DNA of 64,000 bases from positions 99,205 to 163,204 of the forward strand of contig VGOD01000001.1 of the NCBI GenBank assembly GCA_016876015.1, in the 5' to 3' direction. The stretch is from Chloroflexota bacterium (lineage in GTDB: Bacteria > Chloroflexota > Anaerolineae > CG2-30-64-16). Of the stretch, positions 1 to 9,303 are shown one piece after another. Both the position numbers and the translations under genes were made by a program. Each line of letters opens with the position of its first letter. Within the stretch, counting starts at the first letter, position 1. Under the pieces are notes generated by a model that was given only the letters and a program-made list of their open reading frames with translations, was not told the origin of the DNA and made no database searches.

Positions 1-2992
1 CGAAGGTGACAGAAGTGCGCGGGTTCTGCGGGACGAAACCCTGCCGCTCGAAGCGCCAGCCCTGGCTCCACGCGCCCCGGTGGTTGCGCGATATCGAGAT
101 GGGGTCGTAGGCCGGCCGCACGCGCCAATAGTAGGTGTTGTCGCCCGTTAAGTCCCAGTCGCGGGTGTGGGAAGGCGGGCTGTAGATCGCCCTGTCGAGC
201 CGCATGGTGTAGTCCCAGACCGGCTGCGTAAAGAGCGGATCGAGCGCCGCCTGAAACTGGTAGCCGCACCACGCGTTGAGGAAAACGCCGACCGGCAAAT
301 GCCAGAAGAAGGGCCCTACGCTGGGCCAGACGGTCGGGTCGCCAGTGGCATTGGTCGGCGGCGCGGCGAGGGTCAGCCGCTCCGAGACGCTGGTAAAGCG
401 GCTCAGGGTCGTGACCTCGGCGCTGGCAGAGGGGGAGGTGTAAGCCACATTGGGATCAGAGGGGATCGTGTCTTGCGCGTGGCCGCCGGCTGCGCGTGCG
501 CTGAAAAGCGCGACCGCTGCGCTGCCCGTCGTCTCGTCCATGCCGATCGCCGTGCTGGGCGTTTGCAGCTCCAGGTATTGGAGGGTCGAGCTGTAGTAGA
601 CCTTGCCGCCCACCTCCTCGAAGGTGACGGGCGCGGCCCATGTGTCGCCGGTGCGCCGATAGATCGCCACCTGGCTGGCGGTGAAGACGCCGTCGCTGCG
701 CAGCACATAGATCGCGTATTCGGGCCGGTGCGCGGGGATCGTGGCGATGTTCAGGCCGCGGGCGTCGCCGGCCGTGTCGGCGCTTTCGGTGTGATCCAGG
801 TCGAGATAGAGACCATAGGTCATGTCGTCGCCTGGATAGGCCCGCCAGCCGAAGAACCAATAGTCCTTTGCCTGCACCGCGTAGAGGTCGGTCAGATCGT
901 AGTTGGGGTTGCTCATATCCCCCTGCGGATCGCTGGCGATCAGCCGGCGGTTGCCTGGGTCGCCGGCCGTGCGCGACTCCTGCCAATAGCTCTGGCCGGC
1001 GACCTGGAAGCGCCAGCCCGCGCTCCACTCCCCGGCCGCCGCGCCTGCCCGGCCGCGCACGCGCCAGTAGTAGGTTCCATAGGGCAATCGCACGGCCGGC
1101 GTGTGGACCGGATAGAACGTCGTCGCGGCATCCACCAGGAAACCGTCCGCAAAGCCCGGATCAGAGCTAATCTGCACGTCGTAGCTGGTCGCGTCGGCCA
1201 GCGGCAGCCATTCCAGGGCCGGCGTGGCCATGACATACTCAGATGCGTGAGCGGGCCGCAAGAAGGTGGGACTGGCGCCGACCGTCGGCGTCAGCCCGCG
1301 CGTGATGTCAATGCGCGTCCGCCATTTCTGGCTCCACTCGCCGGCGTAGCCGCCCCCGCGGCTCGTCAGCGGCCGCACGCGCCAGTAGTAGACCCCGCCC
1401 ACAGTCGGCGTGAAGGGCGCCGCGGCGGTCGGCGCGGCGCTGAGGTTCTCGGTGTCCAGCGTCCAGTCCACCGATCCGAAGAGCGGGTCGTCGTCCACCT
1501 GGAGCCGATAGGCGGCCGCCTGGGTGTCGGAGAAGGCGAGCCGATGCCAGATGAAGACCGGCAAATTGACGGTGCGATCCTCGCGGGGGTTCAGCGCGGC
1601 GGTAGGCGCGTAGTAGTAGAGCGGGTAGACCAACTGCGGCGCCAGCGCCAGTGGGCTGTAGATGAACGACGATGTCGCGCTCGGCCGGCCCATCCCGCCG
1701 CTGCCGTCCACCGGCGTCACGCGCCAGAACCATGTGATGGGCCCCAGATACCGGTTCAGTTCCACGCGCATGGCGTGAAAGGGATTGGCTACATTAAATG
1801 TCCAGCCGCAGGTCGGCGAGGGCGGGAAGCTGTTGGCGCAGTTGATCTCCAGCCTGTAGGATGCCGCGGCCGGCACAGGAGTCCAACTGAACAGCGCGTC
1901 GCTCACGAACTGGTAGTTGTTGGTGGGCGTCAGGAGTTCCGGCTGGATGTACCACTGCTTGCGGAAGGTGCGTACCGCGCTCCAGTCGGCGATCGCGCCG
2001 CCCGCGTGCACGCGCACGCGCCAGTAGTAGTTGACGTCGTTCGGCAGCTCGCTGATGGGCGTGTAGGAGGTGTTGCGAGTGTCCACCGTGGTGACGCCGG
2101 CGTTGAAGGTCGGATCGGTCGAGTATTGTAGGCGATAGAACTGCGCGCCGCGCACAGCCGTCCAGCGAAAGGTTGGGGTGAAGGTCGGATAGGAATTGTC
2201 GGCCGGCTCCAACAGGGTCGGGATGTGGTTGTAGTTGGCCGTGAATGCGCGCACCGCGCTCGCGGCCCCTTCGCGGTTGCTGGGATCTACCGGCACGACG
2301 CGCCAGTAGTAGCTGCCATTGGAAAGTTTGGCGGCCGGCTGGTGGCTGGCGGTCAGCACCGTCTGGCTGTAGCGCGGCGCGCTGAAGCCATCTGGGCTGG
2401 AGGCGATCTGGAACTTGTAAGCGGCCGCGCCGATCACCGTCTGCCACGCAAAGGCCGGCTTGTCGTAGAAGTCCAGGGTTGCGCCGTCGTTCGGATAGAC
2501 GAGCGCCACGGCGTTTTCGGGGCTGGCCCACTGTTTGGTGAAGGACATGATCGCACTGTAGGCGCTCGGCGGCGAAGGGGTATCCACGCGCACGCGCCAG
2601 TACCAGAGGCCATCCGTGAAGCTGAGCGCATCGGTGGGGGTAAAACGCGCGTTGCGGGTGGTCGCTTCGAAGCGGCTGGCGAACCCGATGTCCTGGCTGA
2701 ACTGGATGCGATACTCGGCCGCGCCGACGACCGGCGACCAGGCGAACTCGGGAACCCCCAGGGGCGGGTAATTGGCGACCGTGGTCACCGCGGCGTCGGC
2801 CGGCGCCAGGGGGATGGGCGCATCCAGCGCATAGGCAGGCGGCCGCGCCGCGGGCGCGAACAGGCTGCCCAACACCAAGATGAAGGCCAGGAACGCCAGG
2901 CCGCGGCGGCGTTGCTGGCAGCGGCGCTTGTGCACGTGCGCCGCGGCAACCGCCAGGCGGCTGGCGGCCGATGAAGACCGGATACGTGCCAT
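1..2992 (-). CDS. Secreted protein with seven YYWRVR-type (fibronectin III-like) repeats, 3' end outside window
   Basis: The frame is open from the ATG at 2992 to the window edge (997 codons, no stop), so the C-terminus is missing. The start follows a GAGAGGAAT ribosome site. The N-terminus is basic, then has a hydrophobic stretch at about residues 31-50, consistent with a signal peptide or anchor. Beta-sandwich-like modules of about 90-120 residues follow, each ending in a variant of YYWRVR; seven such motifs are visible (for example LWYWRVRVD, NYYWRVRVH, TYYWRVRGR). Between them are motifs such as FAWSPVVGAAEYRIQ that recur in the bacterial surface-protein FN3-like family. The role is probably cell-surface adhesion or glycan contact; no catalytic domain is visible in the part present. 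Exact function is not known. The gene stands alone, downstream of the GNAT cluster in map order. Confidence 0.85.
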   Translation of the reverse strand, partial: MARIRSSSAASRLAVAAAHVHKRRCQQRRRGLAFLAFILVLGSLFAPAARPPAYALDAPIPLAPADAAVTTVANYPPLGVPEFAWSPVVGAAEYRIQFSQDIGFASRFEATTRNARFTPTDALSFTDGLWYWRVRVDTPSPPSAYSAIMSFTKQWASPENAVALVYPNDGATLDFYDKPAFAWQTVIGAAAYKFQIASSPDGFSAPRYSQTVLTASHQPAAKLSNGSYYWRVVPVDPSNREGAASAVRAFTANYNHIPTLLEPADNSYPTFTPTFRWTAVRGAQFYRLQYSTDPTFNAGVTTVDTRNTSYTPISELPNDVNYYWRVRVHAGGAIADWSAVRTFRKQWYIQPELLTPTNNYQFVSDALFSWTPVPAAASYRLEINCANSFPPSPTCGWTFNVANPFHAMRVELNRYLGPITWFWRVTPVDGSGGMGRPSATSSFIYSPLALAPQLVYPLYYYAPTAALNPREDRTVNLPVFIWHRLAFSDTQAAAYRLQVDDDPLFGSVDWTLDTENLSAAPTAAAPFTPTVGGVYYWRVRPLTSRGGGYAGEWSQKWRTRIDITRGLTPTVGASPTFLRPAHASEYVMATPALEWLPLADATSYDVQISSDPGFADGFLVDAATTFYPVHTPAVRLPYGTYYWRVRGRAGAAAGEWSAGWRFQVAGQSYWQESRTAGDPGNRRLIASDPQGDMSNPNYDLTDLYAVQAKDYWFFGWRAYPGDDMTYGLYLDLDHTESADTAGDARGLNIATIPAHRPEYAIYVLRSDGVFTASQVAIYRRTGDTWAAPVTFEEVGGKVYYSSTLQYLELQTPSTAIGMDETTGSAAVALFSARAAGGHAQDTIPSDPNVAYTSPSASAEVTTLSRFTSVSERLTLAAPPTNATGDPTVWPSVGPFFWHLPVGVFLNAWCGYQFQAALDPLFTQPVWDYTMRLDRAIYSPPSHTRDWDLTGDNTYYWRVRPAYDPISISRNHRGAWSQGWRFERQGFVPQNPRTSVTF

Positions 2993-3087
2993 GATTCCTC
3001 TCGCGCGTAATGTGATGGACTCATGGTACAGCAAGCGCCGCGTATGTCAATGAGACGTTGTTCCTGGAAGACCGCAATCGGCGGCGG

Positions 3088-4224
3088 CTACAGAGGCCGC
3101 TCGTAGATCCGATACCGGCGATACATGCGCACGCCCAGCCCCACCAGGATGCGTTGGATGGCCTCGTTCTCCTCGCCGGTCAGCGAGAGATCCGCCTCGC
3201 GATAGCCTTTTGCCCACAGCGCACGCGCCACATGGACGACGAGCAGCGCCCCCAGCCCTCGCTCTTGGAATTCGGGCAGGGTAGTGAGGATCTTGAACGT
3301 GGCGCGGCTGAGGCGGCGGCTATGCCACCAGAGCTTCAGCGCGCCGAATGGCCACAATCGGCCGTTGACGTGGCGCAGCGCCTCGTTGAGATCGGGCAGC
3401 GCCAGCGCGAAGCCGGCCGGCTGACCGTTCACCTCTGCGATCAACGCCAGGTCGGGGTCGAGGAGCGGTCTGAAGCTGGCGGCGAAGTGACCGAACTCCG
3501 CCTCGGGAATCGGCGTGAAGTCCGGCAGATGGCGCAACGCCGCGTTGTAGAGGCCGCAGACCAGACGCACTTCCGCATCCCACTCGGCGATTGACACCGG
3601 ACGGATGCGCGGGTTCAGGCGCTTGCGCGCATACTCGGCCACGCGCGCGACCTTGGGCGGGATAACGTCGTCAGCGCTGCGCGCATCGGCCGGCGCCTGC
3701 GCCAGCCAGGCCATCGACTCGAGATACTTGGTGAAGCCGGCGGCCTCCACCAACCGCACGTAGTAGGGCGGGGTGTGCGCCTCGAGCAGCGCCGGTCGCG
3801 TGTCATAGCCCTCGATCAGCAGCCCCAGCTCGTCTGCTGGGCTGGGGTTGTAGGGTCCGCGCATGAGCGTCATCCCGGCCGACCGCAGCCAATCCGCGGC
3901 CGTGTCGAACAGCAGCCGCGCCGCCGCTTGGTCGTCTACGCACTCGAAGAACCCGAAGGTTCCGATCGGTTGCCCCAGGCTGCGGTTGCGCGGCCGGTCG
4001 ACGATCGCGGCGATCGTGCCGACGGGCTGGTCGTCGCGCTCGGCCAGCCACAGCGCCCGTTCGGCCTCTCGCCAGAACGGATTGGCCGCGGGATCGAGCC
4101 GGGCTTCCTGGCTGGCGATCAGCGGCGGGACCCAGTGCGGGTCGTTGCGGTAGATGCGCCATGGAAAGGTGACGAAGCGCCGGATGTCCCGGCGGCTGGC
4201 GACGGACCGGATGGTCAGGGTCAT
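3088..4224 (-). CDS. GNAT-superfamily acetyltransferase-like protein
   Basis: A 378-residue cytosolic protein starting MTLTIRSVASRRDIRRF. The opening (RFVTFPWRIYRNDPHWVPPL) and the NPFW..AERALWLAE and RGPYNPSPADELGLLIEGYD segments are typical of a large GNAT-like family common in Chloroflexi and Bacteroidetes and usually annotated only as N-acetyltransferase. The C-terminal half has LPEFQERGLGALLVVHVAR, which resembles the acetyl-CoA binding Q/RxxGxG/A motif. Substrate is unknown. It starts 4 bp after the stop of the next GNAT gene (4229-5206), so the two are almost certainly co-transcribed and translationally coupled. Length is normal for the family and no lesions are visible. Confidence 0.85.
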   Translation of the reverse strand: MTLTIRSVASRRDIRRFVTFPWRIYRNDPHWVPPLIASQEARLDPAANPFWREAERALWLAERDDQPVGTIAAIVDRPRNRSLGQPIGTFGFFECVDDQAAARLLFDTAADWLRSAGMTLMRGPYNPSPADELGLLIEGYDTRPALLEAHTPPYYVRLVEAAGFTKYLESMAWLAQAPADARSADDVIPPKVARVAEYARKRLNPRIRPVSIAEWDAEVRLVCGLYNAALRHLPDFTPIPEAEFGHFAASFRPLLDPDLALIAEVNGQPAGFALALPDLNEALRHVNGRLWPFGALKLWWHSRRLSRATFKILTTLPEFQERGLGALLVVHVARALWAKGYREADLSLTGEENEAIQRILVGLGVRMYRRYRIYERPL

Positions 4225-4228
4225 GCGG

Positions 4229-5206
4229 TCACTCCAGCAGCTTTTCCCACTGCAGCCAGCCGGGGAGCCGTTGATAGCCTAGCTTTTCATTCAGGCGCAG
4301 GATCGGCGGGTTGGCCGTGTCGTTGTGGCTGCGCGCCTCGCTGTAGCCACGCTCCCGGAGAAAACGGAAGGAGGTCAGTTTCAGCGCCATGGCCAGCCCC
4401 TGGCCGCGGTGTTCGCGCCGCACGCCGGTGGTCGAGGTGATCGCCGGGCCGTTCTTCAGCAGCTCGACCGAGGTCATGCCCACGTACTGACCCGCACGTT
4501 TGGCGATGAAGATGCCAGCCGGGTCGGCATCCGGGCTTTCTAAATGGAAGGAGCGGAAGTTCTCGTAGGTCTGTTCGAAACGCGCGCCGCCCGGCAGCGG
4601 CACGTCGCGCAGAATCGCGCAGTAGAGATCGTACAACTGGCGATCGGCGTCGGGCTGCCCGGCGCGTTCCGCAGCCAGGGTCGTGAGCTCGTAGTCAGCC
4701 GCGCGCGCCCGGTCGCAGGCGCCGACGAAGGGCGTCTCGTCGAAGGTGGTCAGGTCGAGCTTCGACTCGAAGCGCACGCCGAAACGGATATAGCCGCCGC
4801 GTTCGAGGAACCGCACCGTATGGGCGAAATCCTCTCGGCAACTCGTCCACAGCCGTGTGGCCCCCTGGGCGCGGCCGAACGGCTCCAACGCGGCCTGGAG
4901 CGCGGCGCCGATGCCACGGCGGCGCCACTGCGGGTGGACTTCTCCGTCGAGCCAGTAGACGCCGACTGTGTCGAGCCAGAATGGCCGCAGGCACGCCCCC
5001 GATGCCACAACCTGCCCGGCGTCCGTCTCTACCACATAGCGCAGCCGCGGGTTGTCCTTGGGATAGGTGCGCTCCCAGTGCTCGTACTGGGCGACAGTCG
5101 TTGGCTCATCGGGATAGATCAGCAGGGCGATTTCCACCAGCGCCGGGATGTCATCCCATCGGAAGTCGCGCAGGCGCCACCCTGGCGCATTCGTTTGCGC
5201 GTCCAA
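4229..5206 (-). CDS. Tandem-domain GNAT N-acetyltransferase
   Basis: Two GNAT domains in about 325 residues. The first carries HPQWRRRGIGAALQAAL and the second VRREHRGQGLAMALKL, both good matches to the acetyl-CoA pyrophosphate-binding R/QxxGxG/A loop. The architecture resembles mycothiol-synthase-like or double-GNAT proteins, but substrate cannot be told. I prefer the TTG at 5206, which has a strong CGGAGGAG site a few bases upstream; the ATG at 5224 would add six basic residues and has no good ribosome site. It precedes the 3088-4224 gene by 4 bp and follows another GNAT gene (5238-5987), so three acetyltransferases form one minus-strand run. Confidence 0.85.
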   Translation of the reverse strand: MDAQTNAPGWRLRDFRWDDIPALVEIALLIYPDEPTTVAQYEHWERTYPKDNPRLRYVVETDAGQVVASGACLRPFWLDTVGVYWLDGEVHPQWRRRGIGAALQAALEPFGRAQGATRLWTSCREDFAHTVRFLERGGYIRFGVRFESKLDLTTFDETPFVGACDRARAADYELTTLAAERAGQPDADRQLYDLYCAILRDVPLPGGARFEQTYENFRSFHLESPDADPAGIFIAKRAGQYVGMTSVELLKNGPAITSTTGVRREHRGQGLAMALKLTSFRFLRERGYSEARSHNDTANPPILRLNEKLGYQRLPGWLQWEKLLE

Positions 5207-5237
5207 TGATCTCCTCCGTTTCATGCTTTCGTGCTGC

Positions 5238-5987
5238 TCACGTCTTCACGCGATACCAATAGCGGTAGCACTCCCGGAACCCCAGCTTGTCATACAACCC
5301 CAGCGCGGCCGCGTTGTTGACCATCACCTGCAGGTAGGCGGTATGCGCGCCCTGTTTTTTGCCCCAGTTCAACAGTCCTGCCATGAGCTGCTGGCCGTAT
5401 CCGCGGCGGCGATGGCGGCCATCGGTGACCACATCGAAGAAGCCGACCCCGCCTTCTTGAGCCACCGCAAAGCCGCACGCAACCGTCTCGCGATCCTGCC
5501 GGACCAGCGCGAAGCCTGCGGCGGGGACGATGGCGTGGAGGATCTGCTGCGCGGCCGGCCGGTGTTCGGGCGCCAGGCTGCTCATGCGGCAAAATGCGGC
5601 GAACCATTCTTCGGTAACCCCGGTCGTCAGCTCGATGCTGGGGTCGCGCGGTGGAGCCCAGTCGCGCAGGTCCAGGAGCTGGACGCTGGTCAGGGCGTCG
5701 AACGCATAGCCGGCCGCGGCCAGCACGTCGTCCAACTCAACAGGTTGGCTGGTCGCGGTCAGCTTGAAGATCACTTTCAGGCCCCGGTCGCGATAGATCC
5801 GTTCGCAGGCTGCGATCTTCTCGGCGAGCTCGATGGCAGAGGGATAGAGCGGGTTGATGGAGTTGGCGCGGCGGGTGTAGCCGCTGGCGAAGCGCAGGAT
5901 CCAGCCGTCGTACAGAACGGTCTGCGGCGCAGGCCAGGCGTTCAGGGTCAGCTCTTCTATGGCGCGGATCGTGTCGTTGGGTGTCAT
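5238..5987 (-). CDS. GNAT N-acetyltransferase
   Basis: A 249-residue protein starting MTPNDTIRAIEELTLNAWPA. The first half matches the N-terminal region of GNAT proteins that recognise small amines (DGWILRFASGYTRRANSINPLYP). The second half contains VTDGRHRRRGYGQQLMAGLL, the acetyl-CoA binding motif, followed by AYLQVMVNNAAALGLYDKLGF and then a final CYRYWYR, which is the canonical GNAT end. The open frame extends further upstream, but homology starts at this ATG and the extra part is antisense-like. Its stop lies 31 bp before the TTG at 5206 of the next GNAT gene. Substrate unknown. Confidence 0.9.
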   Translation of the reverse strand: MTPNDTIRAIEELTLNAWPAPQTVLYDGWILRFASGYTRRANSINPLYPSAIELAEKIAACERIYRDRGLKVIFKLTATSQPVELDDVLAAAGYAFDALTSVQLLDLRDWAPPRDPSIELTTGVTEEWFAAFCRMSSLAPEHRPAAQQILHAIVPAAGFALVRQDRETVACGFAVAQEGGVGFFDVVTDGRHRRRGYGQQLMAGLLNWGKKQGAHTAYLQVMVNNAAALGLYDKLGFRECYRYWYRVKT

Positions 5988-6021
5988 CGCGGTGCTTTGC
6001 TTTCTGTCTGAATGGGAGGTT

Positions 6022-7053
6022 TCAGGCGGTTGCATTCCATCCGCTGGCAGCCTCCAGCATGTAGACTGCGAAGGTGGCCAGCCAATGCTCTCCCATGTAG
6101 TCGCCGCTGGCCACGTGCGCCAGCCCGGCATTGGCGTGCCGGCCGGCGGCCTGGGTGAGGACCGTGCGCCGCGGGTCGCCGGCCGGTAGGGCGCTCGCAA
6201 TGCTCCACATGCACCAGCCGCGGCTGAGATTGAGCCCATCCAGATGTACGAGTTGGCCGTCGCTGCGATCGGTGATGGTTGCCGGCGTCAACAACTGCGC
6301 GGGTCTGCCCAGCGCCAGATCGGGCAGGAAATGGGTCAGCCATGCGCTGAAGTCTGCCCGCGGCAGCACCCGGCGCATCAGGTCCGCCTCCATCAGACAC
6401 GGCGAGAAGAAGTCGGCGCCGCCTGGCTCCCACGCCGCCGGATAATCACGATCGGCCGCGAAGTAGTCCAGGCTGCGCCGCACGACCAGATCGCGCAGCG
6501 CGAGATGGCCGACCGTCGCCGCGTAATCATAGGCGAACGCCAAGCCAAACGCGGTGTTCGGGTGGACGCCGGCGCGGATGGGATAGGTTTGCTTGGGTAG
6601 GAATTCGAGATAGCGCATCACGATGACGTCTGCCAGCGGCTCGAGCGCGGCGGACCAGCGCCGGCCGGCGCTGTCATCCCACTCGCGCAATTCTTGCGCC
6701 AGCTTCAGCAGCCATGCCCAGCCATAGGTGCGCTCGAAGCCGCGGCGTCCGGGCTGCCGGAAGTAATCCGCCTCGGCCCCCAGGTTGGCCGCGGTCAGAT
6801 TGGCGTCCAGCGCGGCGCGGATCGCGGTCGCCTCGGGCAAATCCCCGCAGCGGCGCAGAAGGCGGACCAACAGCCAGTGGCCGTGGACCGCCGAATGCCA
6901 GTCGAAGCAGCCGTAGAAAGCGGGGTGCAGTTCGCACGGGCGGTGCACGTCGGCCGCGTCGCTGATCACATGGGCCGGCTGGTAGGGGAACTCCCGCTGA
7001 ATGCAGCCGAGCGCCAGGCCGGCGAATCGAGAAGCGTCAGTATGTGTCAGCAT
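6022..7053 (-). CDS. DUF2891 family protein
   Basis: A 343-residue protein with the DUF2891 signature: FAGLALGCIQREFPYQPAHV near the start, then HPAFYGCFDWHSAVHGHWLLVRLLR, FERTYGWAWLLKLAQEL and GVHPNTAFGLAFAYDYA. The fold is likely an alpha/alpha toroid of the kind found in glycan-processing proteins; this is family knowledge, and the activity is not established. The ATG at 7053 overlaps the stop of the upstream Nudix gene by 7 bp (ATGCTGA), which fixes the start and implies translational coupling. No lesion seen. Confidence 0.88.
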   Translation of the reverse strand: MLTHTDASRFAGLALGCIQREFPYQPAHVISDAADVHRPCELHPAFYGCFDWHSAVHGHWLLVRLLRRCGDLPEATAIRAALDANLTAANLGAEADYFRQPGRRGFERTYGWAWLLKLAQELREWDDSAGRRWSAALEPLADVIVMRYLEFLPKQTYPIRAGVHPNTAFGLAFAYDYAATVGHLALRDLVVRRSLDYFAADRDYPAAWEPGGADFFSPCLMEADLMRRVLPRADFSAWLTHFLPDLALGRPAQLLTPATITDRSDGQLVHLDGLNLSRGWCMWSIASALPAGDPRRTVLTQAAGRHANAGLAHVASGDYMGEHWLATFAVYMLEAASGWNATA

Positions 7054-7886
7054 CGTGGATCGTAGGCTGCCGCGAGTTTGGCGGGGCCGGTCGGGCCAGC
7101 CGGGGCCGGGTTTTCGTCTGCGTCGCGCAAGAGCGCCAGCAGTTCGCACAGCACCATCGCGGTCGCGCCCCAAACCTTGTGCGGGCCCACCGCGTAGAAG
7201 GGCACGCGCGCGGCCGCGCCGCGGATTTCCCAAGTCTCTTCGCAGCGGGTCGCAGGGTTCAGCAGGTGCGCCAACGGCGCCTCCAGCACTTCGGCCACCT
7301 CGGCCGCGTTCGGGACAAAGGCCGGCCGTGTGGACGTGTAGGCGACGGTCGGATAGATGCAGAAGCCGCTGGGCGGGATGTAGAGGGGCGAGAGCGCGCC
7401 GATCACCTCCACGGCCGCCGGGTCAATCGCCAATTCTTCCCAGCCCTCGCGCAGCGCGGCCGTCGCGTGATCCTCGCCCGGCTCCATCCGGCCGCCGGGA
7501 AAGGAAATCTGCCCGCGATGATTGTCTACGGCATCGGTGCGGCGGGTGAGCACCAGGCACAGATCGTCCTCGCCCGTTTCACGCGACCAAAGCCCTGAGC
7601 TTGTCGAAGGGTCGCAGGGCAGCCTCTTGAGTTGGTGGCAGGGCGTCGCACATGGATAGAGCAGCACCAACACACCCGCGCGACGGCAATCCAGGCCAGG
7701 ATCGAGGATGCGCTCGGAGCCGGGCCGCGGCTGCGGCGCCATGCCCATCTGCACGGGCAGGCCGGGCAGGGGCCGGCGCAACGCCGTCGCCAGCCGCGTT
7801 GGCTGGCGGTCTGCGTCCGCAGGCAGCGCGAGATGCGGCGGGTCCGGCGGCTGCACGCCAGCAGAGGCGCTCACCGGTTCAACCAT
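7047..7886 (-). CDS. Nudix hydrolase, CoA pyrophosphatase type, with a repeat-derived insert
   Basis: The CoA-pyrophosphatase signature [22 protein letters not shown] (given here in two overlapping parts: [10 protein letters not shown] and [10 protein letters not shown], residues 111-132) is followed by the Nudix box at about residues 132-154 (GRMEPGE...REGWEEL). Enzymes of this family split CoA or its derivatives to 4'-phosphopantetheine and 3',5'-ADP. The upstream open frame overlaps threonine synthase by 16 bp and the downstream DUF2891 gene by 7 bp. Odd feature: residues about 82-107, between the strand [12 protein letters not shown] and [10 protein letters not shown], contain PSTSSG, the translation of a short dispersed repeat (TTCGACAAGCTCAGG) that also lies in the MITE-like elements at 27.4 and 43.4 kb. 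The insert is in frame and lies in a loop before the catalytic box, so the enzyme may still work. Confidence 0.88.
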   Translation of the reverse strand: MVEPVSASAGVQPPDPPHLALPADADRQPTRLATALRRPLPGLPVQMGMAPQPRPGSERILDPGLDCRRAGVLVLLYPCATPCHQLKRLPCDPSTSSGLWSRETGEDDLCLVLTRRTDAVDNHRGQISFPGGRMEPGEDHATAALREGWEELAIDPAAVEVIGALSPLYIPPSGFCIYPTVAYTSTRPAFVPNAAEVAEVLEAPLAHLLNPATRCEETWEIRGAAARVPFYAVGPHKVWGATAMVLCELLALLRDADENPAPAGPTGPAKLAAAYDPRC

Positions 7887-9274
7887 CTCTCGATGGCCCC
7901 CCGCACTGCTGCGACGTCCGCCGGCAGCTCGATCGGCAGGTTGCGATGCCGGCCGATGACATCCTGCAACGTTCCTTCGTGGTAGCCGACCTTGAACTCG
8001 CTGAATTTCAGCCCGTGCGCGGTGGAGATCACCACGACGCGTTGGCCAGCCTGGATGACGCCGCGGCGCGCTAGCCTTGCTGCACCGGCCAACGCGACGC
8101 CTGTGTGCGGACAGGCGTAGAGGCCGGCGCGGTCGGCCAGCGCAGCCGCGTCGGCCAGCTCATCCTCGTTGGCCTGCTCCACCACGCCATCGCATTGCTG
8201 CAACGCGCGCGCGGCCTTCTCGTAGCTCACCGGGTCGCCGATGCGAATGGCTGAGGCGGCCGTGGGGCCCGCGGTGATCGGCTGGAGCTGCGCAAAGCCG
8301 GCCTGGTAGGCGCGATAGAACGGGTTGGCGCGCTCGGCCTGGGCTGCTGCGAGCCGCGGCAGCCGTGCGATCAGGCCCAGCTCGTGCGCCAGCGCCAACC
8401 CTTTCGCCAGCGCGGAGACGTTGCCCAGGTTGCCCGCCGGCAGCACGATCCAATCGGGCGTCTGCCAGCCGAGCTGTTGGGCGATCTCGATCCCGACCGT
8501 CTTCTGGCCTTCGACGCGCAACGAGTTCATCGAGTTAGCCAGGTAGATGCTGTTGTCGCGCGTCACCTCGCGCACGATGTGCATACATCCATCGAAGTCC
8601 GCGTCGAGCGCCAGCACGGCCGCGCCATGCGCGATGGGTTGGATCAGTTGGGCCGTGCTGATCTTGCCTCTGGGCAGGAAGACGATGGCCGGGATGCCGG
8701 CTGCCGCTGCGTAGGCGGCCAGCGCAGCCGAGGTGTCGCCGGTGGATGCGCACGCGACCGCGCGCACGGCCGCGGCCGTCCCGCGCCGATCGGAGTCGGC
8801 CATGATCTGCGCCACCGCGCTGACCAGGACCGTCATGCCCAGGTCTTTGAACGAGCCGGTGTGGCTGATCCCGCACTGCTTGATCCACAAGTCATCCAGC
8901 CCGAGGGAGCGCCCCAACCGTGGCGAGGGCACGAGGGGCGTGAAGCCTTCGCCCAGCGAAACGATGTGTTCGGGCCGGAGGGTTGGCAGCACCCATTCGC
9001 GCCTGGCCCAGACGCCGGAAAGTGGATGGCTGGCGGCTGGCGGCTGACCACTGACCTCTGACCCCTGACTACTGACCCGGTTGACCGCGGATCGCTGATC
9101 GAAGAGGCCGCGCCAGGCGACGCCGGAACGCTCTTTCAGGGCCTGCGAATCGTGAACCACTTCCAGCAGTCCGTCGCACGTGGGGCAGCGGTAGATGACT
9201 TCGAAGACGTCGTGGCGGCCGGGGCAGCCACGAATGCATTGGTACCAACAGGATAATGGCACAACGTTCTCCAT
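7871..9274 (-). CDS. thrC: Threonine synthase
   Basis: A PLP-dependent fold type II enzyme of 467 residues that converts O-phosphohomoserine to threonine. The N-terminus carries a Cys-rich zinc-ribbon-like start (Cys9, Cys13, Cys17, Cys30, Cys33). The PLP lysine is Lys143 in [28 protein letters not shown] and [15 protein letters not shown] form the phosphate- and cofactor-binding loops. The start ATG at 9274 is the only one that keeps the Cys cluster. Odd feature: residues about 67-86 ([17 protein letters not shown]) are encoded by a low-complexity TGACCACTGACC-type repeat inserted in frame between the N-terminal domain and the conserved [22 protein letters not shown] segment. The Nudix gene overlaps its 3' end. 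Confidence 0.93.
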   Translation of the reverse strand: MENVVPLSCWYQCIRGCPGRHDVFEVIYRCPTCDGLLEVVHDSQALKERSGVAWRGLFDQRSAVNRVSSQGSEVSGQPPAASHPLSGVWARREWVLPTLRPEHIVSLGEGFTPLVPSPRLGRSLGLDDLWIKQCGISHTGSFKDLGMTVLVSAVAQIMADSDRRGTAAAVRAVACASTGDTSAALAAYAAAAGIPAIVFLPRGKISTAQLIQPIAHGAAVLALDADFDGCMHIVREVTRDNSIYLANSMNSLRVEGQKTVGIEIAQQLGWQTPDWIVLPAGNLGNVSALAKGLALAHELGLIARLPRLAAAQAERANPFYRAYQAGFAQLQPITAGPTAASAIRIGDPVSYEKAARALQQCDGVVEQANEDELADAAALADRAGLYACPHTGVALAGAARLARRGVIQAGQRVVVISTAHGLKFSEFKVGYHEGTLQDVIGRHRNLPIELPADVAAVRGAIERWLNR

Positions 9275-9303
9275 GTATCACAGACCTGACAGGTCTCCTG
9301 TGG

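Noticed and set aside
167..2974. Long plus-strand frames (654 and 249 codons) over the first 3 kb
   Set aside because: The opposite strand encodes an uninterrupted secreted protein with seven YYWRVR motifs; it runs off the window, so only shadow frames are closed here.
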